From positions 8,432,001 to 8,496,000 of the forward strand of contig NC_133121.1 in NCBI RefSeq assembly GCF_033568475.1: a stretch of 64,000 nucleotides of DNA, written 5' to 3'. Positions 47,291-56,875 of this stretch are shown here, piece after piece. The notes below the pieces were generated by a model. The model saw only the letters and a list, made by a program, of their open reading frames with translations. It had not been told where the DNA came from and ran no database searches. The translations under genes were made by a program, and so were the position numbers. The stretch comes from Henckelia pumila (lineage: Eukaryota; Streptophyta; Magnoliopsida; Lamiales; Gesneriaceae). Position 1 is the first letter of the stretch. Every line of letters starts with the position of its first letter.

Positions 47291-48109
47291 TGAAATGAAT
47301 ATTTATTCCTTAAATCTTTTCTATTTTAAAAAAAGATTAAATATGATCTTTTGTCTTTCTTGAATTTTTAGTTTTAAATCGTTTTTGAAGTTATTTTAGA
47401 TTTGAGATATGATTATGTTTCTCATAATATTTATTATCTTATCTCTAATGATTTGATTCATTTGCTTTGTAGATTTGACTTGATCAAAAAGAAACAAGAT
47501 CTAGAATCTCATGTCTACAAAAAAACATCTACAAACAAGGATTCTAGCCTATATATGGAGATAGGCGTGCAAAGAGAAACAGACGGAGAAAAATAAGAGA
47601 GATCGAAAAAAATTTAGTTTTTCTTAAGAGCCTTGCGTACGTACTTTGAGAGAAGAACTGAGATCTTCTCAAGCTCACATCGGTAGTGAGTACTTGAAGC
47701 CTTGAAGATCACTTGAAACATCATTGATCAAGAAGGGTGCTGCTCACGTGTTTTGGTGTCAAGATTTTTCTCCTTATCTCATTTTATTATTCTATCTTGC
47801 ATAGAATTTTTTGGAGAACGTTTATTCGTTTATTTTCTCACATGTTTGAAAATTGATTTTGACAATAATTCACTAGTTTTAGGGTTTTGTAAACTCTTTG
47901 ATTTTTTTCTAGTAAAACTTTTGTCATGAGGTACTGCAAGAGTATAAAATACTCTTGCTTAAAACATTTGAGTCTATTTGGTTGCTTGTTTATTTTATTC
48001 ACGTTTAAATCATATTCCGCTGCAAATTACTCAAAGTGTTATTATAGATCTTATCAACACCTTGTAACAATACCTCAAATTGTTTATGTGCTACTCCTAT
48101 TTCCTAACA
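47291..48109 (+). repeat. 3' LTR of Copia E (819 bp)
   Basis: tgaaatgaatattt to ttcctaaca; the uninterrupted counterpart of 9277-9629 plus 26764-27232, which shows exactly where Gypsy A inserted. Confidence 0.94.
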
Positions 48110-48114
48110 TATCC

Positions 48115-48601
48115 CTCCACTTAGCGCAAAATTTATGATAATAAATTATTTAAACCTATCAGTTTACCTAACAAGTCCCATTTAATATATTCCAAAATTC
48201 TTATATTTCTTTATCAATTTAGTTATATTTCCAAATTTAGTTATATCCCTTTGCTTTCAAAAAAAAAAAAAATTTAGTTATATCCCGACAATATTTGTAT
48301 TAAATAGTATTTTTACTCTTCAAAATTCAATGATTGTTTTAATCATTTCAAATTATCAATTGTATCACATTCTCGCCACCAAATCCCAAACATACAAAAT
48401 CCAACTTTTCTCATTTTCACTCGTTTAAAACATTAGAATTTAAAGTAGTGTTTGAAATTTATTCTAAAAAGCACTGTGGAATTTTTCCATGACAATTTCT
48501 TTCTAGAAGCAATCTAGAACATTCCCTTGGTCATTTACTCACTTCAAATTTGAAAATGAAAATTGGTTTCATGTTTCCAACAATACACATGTTCAAAAGT
48601 A
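48115..48601. other. AT-rich intergenic sequence
   Basis: About 490 bases of original flank to the right of Copia E. No gene, repeat or RNA gene recognised. Confidence 0.5.
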
Positions 48602-48610
48602 ATTTATTAA

Positions 48611-48782
48611 GAGTAACACTCCTGTGAGACGGTCTCATTCATGAGACGGATCTACCCTATCCATATTTATAATAATAAATAATACTTTTGACATAAAATA
48701 TAATACTTTTTAATGGATAACCCATATGAGAGATCCGTCTCATAAAAATGACCCTTGAGACTGTCTCATAGAAGTTTTTGTC
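48611..48782. mobile_element. 172-bp MITE with 9-bp TSD (Mutator-like size)
   Basis: Ends gagtaacactcctgtgagac and, reverse-complemented, gacaaaaacttctatgagac match at 15 of 20 positions, with gagacggtctca-type inner repeats. Flanked by identical atttattaa at 48602-48610 and 48783-48791. A 9-bp TSD fits Mutator-like elements. MITEs with these ends are common in asterid genomes as I recall. Confidence 0.78.
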
Positions 48783-48815
48783 ATTTATTAAACACTCGTG
48801 AGTTAAAAAAGGAGA

Positions 48816-49118
48816 AATATTTTTTTGGTCCATTAACTTGTTCATGTTTTGGTTTATTAACTTTTTCAATGTGAGTTTTTGATACATTAAATTTTCATTT
48901 TTAGTGAATTTTTGTTCAACTGCATATGTGTCAGCTTCTCATTGGTACACATGCTTCTCATTGGTACACATGCTCATTTTTGGACCAATCAGAAGTTGAC
49001 ACGTATACAGGTGTACCAAAAATAACTGAAAATGAAAAGTTAGTATACCAAAACCCACATCGAAAAAGTTAATTAACCAAAACTAAAACATTGACAATGG
49101 ACCAAAAAAATTATTTTC
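48816..49118. mobile_element. Foldback (inverted-repeat) MITE-like element
   Basis: The left arm (ttttttggtccatt, then tattaactttttcaatgtg) and the right arm (aatggaccaaaaaa, preceded by cacatcgaaaaagttaatta) are about 90-bp imperfect reverse complements. The centre has a smaller inverted repeat around cttctcattggt/accaatcagaag. No clear TSD was found. Confidence 0.65.
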
Positions 49119-49309
49119 ACTTAAAAAAATGTATTTTACAAAAACATAGATAAAACATTGCACCTTCCGTGATTCACAATTGCCCATTTCAAGAAGTTTT
49201 ATATGTCTCCGATCCATACCAAAACCAAACAATTGAATCGCCAAGATATACACTCCAGGCAGAGACCCTCCTGACAAAGAAACAGAACATAAGTGTACCA
49301 TGTAAAACT

Positions 49310-50347
49310 TCAAGCTTGGTTTGATGGAATCTTGGAGCACTCTGGGCAAGAAAAATGCCCTTTGGCAAGACAATTGCTGCAACGAGACGACCTCGGTCTC
49401 GACTTTCCATCCATGGATGGATTCTGGTCCACAACAGGAATCAAACTGAACAGCCCACCTTCTTTAATCAATCCAGAGCCTTTGCATCTGGAGCAGGCAA
49501 CCAGCTTCATGTCACCACATCTCTTGCACATTCCCAAAGAACTGCTAGTTAGGGAACAATTCAATGCATCAGAATCCATTCACATGTTAAACCATAAGAC
49601 CATTATCGGTTGTGCCACCCATCTCATGAGCTCAAGTTAGCTTTGAGACGAGCAAATTTAACATGGCATCAGAGCCCGACGTTATACTTGGAGCATGAAA
49701 TTACTCTCTATGTTCAACTAAGTTGGCCTTAGAATAGTCAGTCTTTATTGATTAATATTCGACCAACTTGTAGTATTCTTCGGATATTGAATTCAATTTA
49801 CGGATGATGTTCCCAATTTCAGGTGAACTTAGGATGGTCTTTAATCTTTGTTGCCTAATACTCTACCAAGACATTAAATTTAGGATACACATGATTCAAG
49901 ATTTCAAGCTTACACACGTGTTTTAAACTTAAAGGTTGAAACTATATATCATCTTGTAAAAGCTCAAGATTATAGAAGATTTAAACATCCAAAAGATGCA
50001 AATTGATCGGACATTAGGCGATAATCTACTGATCAGTTACAGAGTAAGAGCAGACATTATCAAATCAAAAAGAAACTATATATACTTCACACAATATTCT
50101 CAACTAATGGAGGTTTTGAGTTCAAAAATCAAGCTTCTAGGAACTGGACTCATAACCCAGAAAAAAGAAAGGAAAATCTCCGAATTTCCGACTCGTGATT
50201 GGAAGAAATAAAAGGGTTTTGGGTGGAGTACCTTCGTTGGGAAGAAGCAATAAAGGAATCGATTTTAGGAGCAGAAATGGTAGCGGAAAGCATGAGAGCC
50301 CCCACGGCATAGCCTGCGATTTCGGATGCTGTTATGTTTTCAAACAT
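49310..50347 (-). CDS. Small DnaJ-type zinc-finger protein with N-terminal hydrophobic segment
   Basis: Two exons on the minus strand: 50232-50347 (MFENITASEIAGYAVGALM...) and 49310-49544, joined across a GT-AG intron of 687 bp; 116 residues. An acceptor three bases further in would keep the same frame. Residues 8-27 are hydrophobic and could be a membrane span. The rest has four CxxC pairs: CKRCGDMKLVACSRCKGSG, then CSNCLAKGHFSCPEC, the layout of DnaJ cysteine-rich zinc-binding domains (CxxCxGxG-like) found in small plant proteins without a J domain. Such proteins are often plastid thiol-disulfide or chaperone-like factors, but this one's location and partner are not shown by the sequence. 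No break is seen. Confidence 0.78.
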
Positions 50348-50503
50348 GTTTCGTTGTTTCTTCAGCTGCGCCTTCTTTCTTTCTTCTTCACAGGCTTATC
50401 CTTTGGTTCAGTAGAACATAATTGCATCTTATGCGCGAATGTAATAAATCTGTTCTAGTTAGTACATTACATATAAATAAGTTCACAAACTCGTAACATC
50501 GAA

Positions 50504-50575
50504 GTCGTTGTAGTATAGTGGTGAGTATTCCCGCCTGTCACGCGGGTGACCCGGGTTCGATCCCCGGCAACGGCG
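50504..50575 (+). tRNA. tRNA-Asp(GUC)
   Basis: 72 nt. The acceptor stem gtcgttg pairs with caacggc with one U-G pair and is followed by discriminator G. The anticodon GTC is at 50537-50539 in the loop ctgtcac. The T-arm B box ggttcgatcc is intact. There is no intron. A T-rich run from 50576 serves as Pol III terminator. It lies about 155 bp upstream of the DnaJ-type gene start, divergent from it. Confidence 0.96.
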
Positions 50576-50595
50576 TTTGTTTTTTCTTTTTTTTT
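50576..50595 (+). terminator. Pol III T-run after tRNA-Asp
   Basis: tttgttttttctttttttttt starts directly after the tRNA; runs of four or more T terminate RNA polymerase III. Confidence 0.7.
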
Positions 50596-50599
50596 TTCC

Positions 50600-51636
50600 T
50601 CGTGGACCTTTTTAGTTTTGACAAAGGTCCAATGCGTGTCTGGGCTTTTTCTAGCTCTAATGGGGTGATCCAATATTGACATTTTTTTTTTTTGAAATAG
50701 ATCCAATATTGACATTTACCAACAGTGAGTGTGGTTTTTTTTTTTTTTTTTTTTTTTTTTATATCGACATTTACCCATGCCATGTGCACCCTTTTATTCA
50801 TTTGGTTTTGCGCCTTCTGTATCATTATTTTTTTTTTTAGGGTATTCTATCATTATTATTACTACTATTATTTTTCAATTCTTCCATCCATATATCACTT
50901 CTTTTTTGTGGATGACATAAAAATATAGTGTAAAAATTCCAAAATGAAATAAATGTGATATAGAACATGGATGAAATAAATGTGCCGAAAATACAAACTG
51001 TCTTCAAACTCGAGATGGGGGAGAGAAGACAGCCTCGTCACACACCTTTATTTATCATTTTATCTTATTTTCGAACTCCGTCTAACAATTTATGAAGTGG
51101 TAGGCACCTAAAAAACACGAAGGGGACTCATTCAAGAACAAGAAAATAACATCTTGTTTTGGACTAAATCTTGATTGATGAAATAATACATCAATGAGAA
51201 GTTAATTCGATGAATTTTGTGATTTTTTTCTATTATGAGGAAGGAAAAAAAAGTCGGAACACGTCTATTGAAATATCACTCGTACAAGAAGCAACAGGAG
51301 ACCACAAAAATCACATGGCGCCGTTCCGTGTAAAACAAATCTGGTCTGGATCCGACCTCCAATATGGAATTTAGCCATACTGATTTGATCTTGATCCCAA
51401 AGTTTGTTGAATACATGGCACGTTCCTGCAAATCACAGATCCTCAGGAGTCAGGGGCACAACATGAGAGGAAAAGGACAACAAATTAACAATCAGCTACG
51501 AAACCATGAAGTTGGTCGAGGAAGAAAAGTCCTCTGATTAATGCAAATAATGTGCGTGATTTACATAAGTTGATGATCTCGGTTATATCACAAGCAGTGA
51601 ACACTTGCCTCAAAATTTTGTTTCTTGAAATCTGTT
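50600..51636. other. Intergenic region and 3' UTR of the C9orf85-like gene
   Basis: No coding frame recognised. 50660-50770 has T runs and three partial copies of ccaatattgacattt. The minus strand near 51428 shows an acceptor-like gatttgcag followed by unique sequence, which may be a spliced 3' UTR exon of the gene to the right (weak). Confidence 0.4.
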
Positions 51637-53609
51637 CTAGCTGACTACGCGGGGCTCTTCTTCATCGCTATAGTCGTCCTCATCATCTCTGCTAAATTCT
51701 GCATATTCATCTAGGGATGAGGCAGTGAATAATTCACCGACCTTACTGTTGTCTTTGGTTGGTGTTAGCGTCGAACTTTGTGATTTTCCTTTATTCATCT
51801 GTTGCACGCACGGTCATCGAATTAGCACTAAGCTTCAGAACAAAATGAACAAATATATAACTGAAGAAATTCAATTTAATCACATAAAATCCTATAAGAA
51901 TAAAGTTCACCACACATCCCATTTGTGCTCCGCTACTTGTTTCTTTCTCTTTTTCTCCTGCTTTTCTGTAGCAACACCAATCCCTTCCAGTTTTGCTCTC
52001 ATCATCTCGAGTATCATCAGACTTCCATCATTAATTAGACTTCAAATATATATTAAACCATTATACCTAGGTTTCACGAGTCCTTTCAGAGCACTAGCAT
52101 GCATGCATCATGAACGTGATGAAACACAAATTTCTTTCTTACATCATTTCCCAACAATCACATGATACCACTTGCACACGTATGCATGGGCCATCTATAT
52201 ACATTTAAGATGTAGATATGGTTCCTCTTAGCTTCTCTAGTTATGCACTAAAGACAGGTTGATATCAGTCGTTCCCAATATATTCCATCCAAAACCAACA
52301 ATCATGTAAAGTTGCCAAATCATGAGTGACAAGAAACCCTTCATGAAAGTCCTATAATCTCAACATATTCACAAATGTGGAAAATTTTATCAAAAGACTT
52401 TTCTATTTCTATATCACGCACTACCATGCACCCAAGGAAAACAACAGAACTTGATAAAACAAGATTAATAGGAAACCAGATCTTCTATTGGGAGGAAGCT
52501 TGAAGGATAAACTTACAGTTCGCAGCAAAGTTCTCCTTTCCCTCTCCCGAGCATTCTTGATGGCCTATAAACAGTCAACATTCAGATAAGGCTCTAACAT
52601 AACAATCAACACTCATTTCCATAAATTCATAAAAATCGAAGATATGCAAGAAAACAAACAAAACATGCAATTCTTATTATCAGGAAAGGCAAACCTCCTC
52701 TAATGTCTTCTGTTCAGCTTCTACTTCGGAAATATCTCTGCAAGAATACCAAAAAAAAAATATCTTAAACATGCCACCTCCTCCACCTCAACAATCCATT
52801 ACTTCAAACAAAATCTTTTCACGTGATCTTCTTCCTTTCTCAAGGAAATTAGTTACCAAGATATTGATCTGAATACAAAATTTCAAAGAATAAATTCAAA
52901 ACATGGGAGGAAAATTACACCTCCCAATTATATGGCCAACAGGACGCGAGCACTTTGCACATACATGTTGCTCCTTAGCACAGCCTACACGCATTTTCGC
53001 CCACAGACAATCAGAATAACCTTTTTTAGTTAAAAGGATCAAACTTTCCACACATTATGATCCTTATATTTCGAATGATTGCCGTAACGTTTAACTAAAT
53101 CATTTTTTAAAAAAAAATACCATTGCATAGATTGTGGTAAGCTTGTCGAACATTCCTCTTGGAACACTTCTGACTACAAATAATCCACTTACATAAAGAT
53201 CAATGAACTAGAAGATAATAATAATAATAAGCATAAGAACCGATGCAGGTAAATTGACTGTACAATACAAACGCAAAGCGTACCATTTTGAAGGTTCCGT
53301 GAGAGGCTTATATTTTCCGTATTTTCTCTTCCATTCAATCTGTTCTTTACATCGTGAGCAGACCCCTGTCACTTCTGAATACGGCCTGAAACTTCCCCCA
53401 ACTTCCTGGAACCATCCATCAACAAAACAATCACATTAACAACGACACAAATTCAATACAAATACATACAGGTGTGTTAAAAAGATCGTTGTTTTAGCAT
53501 GAAAACAGATATATACTGTGGGGTTAATCGTCCGGCCGGAGTTCGGTTTCCAGGCGAAGTTGTTCTGGTGCTTCGGTGGACCTCTACGATCGCCGCCGCC
53601 GCCGCTCAT
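51637..53609 (-). CDS. C9orf85-family cysteine-rich protein homologue
   Basis: Seven exons on the minus strand: 53517-53609, 53284-53405, 53121-53173, 52921-52984, 52695-52737, 52517-52564, 51637-51798; all GT-AG, 585 nt, 194 residues. It starts MSGGGGDRRGPPKHQNNFAW; the PKHQN phrase near the start is conserved with the animal C9orf85 protein. Four CxxC pairs follow (CSRC, CQKC, CNGC, CAKC) within WKRKYGKYKPL and RNVRQAYHNLC, forming a likely zinc-binding module. Residues 110-145 are Glu/Arg-rich helix. The tail has SLDEYAEFSRDDEDD and an acidic EEE run. The molecular role of the family is unknown to me. The gene appears intact. Confidence 0.9.
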
Positions 53610-53808
53610 CCTTAGGCGTCTCTGCTGGGTTTTAAAATTACAAGGCGTCGTATGGTAGTACACCTGACTAGCTAGTTTACTGGGCCGAATAGACAAGCCC
53701 ATCTAACACCCGTAAGCCCAATTTATGCATGGAACATTTTTTAAAAAAATCCCAATCTAACACCTCGGACCTGGTTTGGGTCCAAGTCGGGCCAGGATGG
53801 ATGCCACC
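53610..53808. other. 5' leader of the C9orf85-like gene and short flank of Gypsy F
   Basis: About 200 bases upstream of the ATG at 53609, running into the LTR at 53809. Gypsy F therefore ends within about 200 bp of this gene's start codon and probably lies in its promoter region. Confidence 0.6.
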
Positions 53809-56800
53809 TAAACGACCCTAACTATTAGACTAAAAATAATTTAAATGAAAATTTGCGGATTTTTAAAAAATTTTGTCATGACTTGTTTGCAAAGCAAACA
53901 AGCCATCTTAACCCAGTCAACAATTCAAATAAGGAAAGAAAAACTGACTTAAAAACTCAAGTGCGCTAATCATAAACATGCAATCCTAGTAACCACCTCC
54001 CGGTTACAGCATAAAGTAAACTAAGACATTTAAAAGTTCGCAATAATCATAAACATGCATAGGTGTAGACATACTACAAAATTCATCAACTGTAGCACAG
54101 GGAATGCACATCCTGGCTATAAATACTGAAAGTACTCAAATAACTCTTCATTATTACATAACAGAGTAATGTGCGAAAAAACGTAAACATAAAGAAGCAA
54201 CGGTCACTGGGCCTTGCACCGCCGATGGCCTCATCCCAGTAGATCATGCCCCTCCATCTCAACAACAGTCCCCTCACCTGCAAACATTCAAGCATAGTGA
54301 GTCTAAAGACTCAACAAGTATAAACAGTGTAATAACAAGGGTTTAAAATACGTGATGCAATAGCTCAACTTTAACTGTAATATGCATGAAACTAGAAGGT
54401 ATAGAAAACATGCACTGATGAACTCACGCTATAAAATACTTTCAACTTTCTTAACATCAACCTCATACTTTACTTAACCTCATGCATGACTGACTGACAT
54501 CAACGTAAGACGAGTCAACTGAAATAATGAAACTTTAACTTTTAAACTTTTCTTTTCCTTTTCTTTTTCCTCATAGAAATCAGTTCCTTGATTTGTGACC
54601 CTCTGTTTCGATCATGATCATGGCTGCAGTGCACTATGCCGGCAAGACGACGAGATTTCTCCCGACGAACTTAACCCCTCTGTGGCAAGGAGACCGAGAT
54701 AACTCCCGATCCCACATTGCCCCTCTGTGGCAAGGAGACCGAGATTACTCCCGATCCCACATTTCCCTCTGTGGCAAGGATAAACAAGATGTCTCTTGCT
54801 CCCTACCTAAACCTCTATAACCTCTTGGTGAGTAGACCGAGGCATCCCCCGGCCTAGCAACACCCCTCTTTGTCACAAACAAATCACTTCATTCAAAAAC
54901 ATTTACTTTCTTTTCCTTTTCATTCATTAAGACTCGACTCACACCTCTTTATAGCATGCAAAACAAGAAAACTTCCTTTCACTTTATGAAACTCAAGAAC
55001 ATGTCATATGCACACGAATAGGCAACCTTTAAGACATGAGACTCAACTCAAAAATATGGGTGTAAGGTGGATGAGTGGCTGCCCCTAAGACAAAAGAAAC
55101 ACTTCACTCAACAATTTCCCTCAAACTTGACTTATCCCGAGCAAGAGAACCGTAAGACCCTAAACTTTGTCATGCCTTAACCAAAACCCGTCCCGCTTGA
55201 ACCGACACTTAACAAACACTTCAAATTACCCCTAGGAATAGGTGGTAACATCAAATGATCAAACGAGCTAATTGACAAGACAAGAAATTTGGACAGCCCC
55301 TTTTTACAAAGAAAAATCTGCACCTACACCTCCAACTTAAAAGACTCATAACTTGGTCCAAACTTATCCGAAATAAGCCCATTTTATACCGACACGACCA
55401 CAACATTATGAACTTTACTATGGTACAGCCCTAACACTGCCCAGACCTCAGCCAAGACCTGCCCTGCCCCGTGAACAGTACTGCCCTGCACACTCAACAA
55501 CACCCAACTTACCTCTAACTCAAAAATTCAACCCCATAACCCTCTTTCCTCAACTTTTCTCCATACCAAACATCAATACACCTCAAATAACATCACTTAG
55601 GACTTTTCCCAAGCACTTGGGCAACACCCAACCACACTTTCACCTCACATTTCGAAAACTTCAAATTTTAAGCATCAAAAGCCTCAAAATATTGGGTAAT
55701 CAATCAAGACTCATGCAAATCAATTAAATGCCTCAACATCATTTCAATTCCAGCCCTTATACATGCAAAACTTCAAAATTTAGGGCACCTCACTTCTGAA
55801 TTTTCGAAATTATGCAAGCCCAATCATAAAAATCCATGCCATAGCTTCTAAATTCATCATTTAATCACATAAACACAACTCAAATGCAATACTTAAAAAA
55901 AACAGCCCTACCTCCACTAAATCATGCAAAAACCGAACCCTACATACATATACATCATGCATTTCGAAATTTTGCAAAAGAAACTTAAGGGTGGGGATAG
56001 ATATTGCTTGAATGAAAGCCCAAGAACAATTTATACTTGCCTTCCAACCTTTACCAACAAGAAAATCGAAAACAAGGGGGAGGAAAGGGCTGGACACTAG
56101 CCAAACACCAAGCTATGCTTCTTGTGGAGTTCCTCCGGCGGTGGGGACAGCGGTGGTTGGCGGCGGCGGCAGCTAGGAGGCGAGGGAGAGGAGTCGGCCG
56201 AAGTGAAACCTCAAGGGGAAGGGGGGGTGGCGGCTCTTGAGTCAAAAAGGGGCTAGGGTTTTGATTTAGGTTGTAAATGTGTATTTTAGAGGGAAATAAA
56301 TGATAGTGTAGTGTTTTGTGTGTGTGTGTATGTATCTTGTACTATAAAGGTGCTAAAGGACTTGTAAAAGTGCTTTTGTACTATCACAACTTTTTACCTC
56401 AAAGCTTTTGCACCTTTAAAAACTTCTAAGTTGAAAACTTTAACTCTAAACATTTTAATTGAAATTACACTAGCCCGCATTTAATAAAATCCTATTTTAT
56501 GAAAAGTTTAGGAAATAATCCGAGAAAATGATAAAATTGCTTTTTGACCCCTTAAAAGTTCAAAATTCACATTTTTGGCCAAAATCCCCTTTTTCCTCTA
56601 ACTTAAAATCTTAAAAACGAAAGTCTTGAAAATATACCACCGAAGCCCACCATCGTCGCCTGCCGGGATAGAAACTCACTAACTAAACAATTCAAGGCAT
56701 TTAATTCAAATAAGTCAAGCAATGCTATCTTTAACTGAAACTTAAACAATTAACTTCAAGAAATTAAAAATATAAATACTGAAAATAATTTTAGGCATGA

Positions 56801-56831
56801 TATTCAAATTTTAAAAGTTCTTGGTGTTACA
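53809..56831 (-). repeat. 3' LTR of Gypsy F (about 3.0 kb)
   Basis: Matches 61689-64000 where overlap exists. It carries the 45-bp tandem repeat at 54675-54800. Open frames inside it, in either direction, occur in both LTRs and have no family resemblance. Confidence 0.92.
54675..54800 (-). repeat. Tandem repeat of about 45 bp in the Gypsy F LTR
   Basis: Units starting ccctctgtggcaagga at about 54675, 54720 and 54764, with gagataactcccgatccc between. The same repeat is at the matching place in the 5' LTR near 62556-62680. Confidence 0.88.
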
Positions 56832-56845
56832 ATTCCTCCCTCCCT
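56832..56845 (-). other. Polypurine tract of Gypsy F
   Basis: Minus strand agggagggaggaat directly before the 3' LTR. Confidence 0.85.
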
Positions 56846-56875
56846 AATAAGAAATTTCGTCCTCGAAATTAAAAC

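Larger units (their letters stand above)
9277..48109 (+). mobile_element. Copia element E (Sirevirus-like), host of the nested insertions
   Basis: Starts tgaaaggaatattt at 9277 and ends ttcctaaca at 48109, flanked by perfect 5-bp TSDs tatcc (9272-9276 and 48110-48114). The 5' LTR is 9277-9629 plus 26764-27232, split by Gypsy A; the 3' LTR is 47291-48109. A tRNA-iMet-type PBS follows the 5' LTR and a purine tract aaaaaggggagaa precedes the 3' LTR. Its gag is split by Gypsy C. Protease and most of integrase are deleted, RT is frameshifted, RNase H is truncated, and ORF3 lies before the 3' LTR. An ORF between pol and the 3' LTR and the YVDDII RT box fit the Sirevirus lineage (inference). Confidence 0.93.

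Noticed and set aside
50725..50928. Phe-rich open frame after the tRNA
   Set aside because: It translates poly-T runs; no homology.
53254..53439. Plus-strand frame opposite the C9orf85-like gene
   Set aside because: Shadow of exon 2 on the other strand.
54086..54820. Open frames conserved between the two Gypsy F LTRs
   Set aside because: Conservation only reflects LTR identity; one is the 45-bp tandem repeat translated, and there is no start context or homology.
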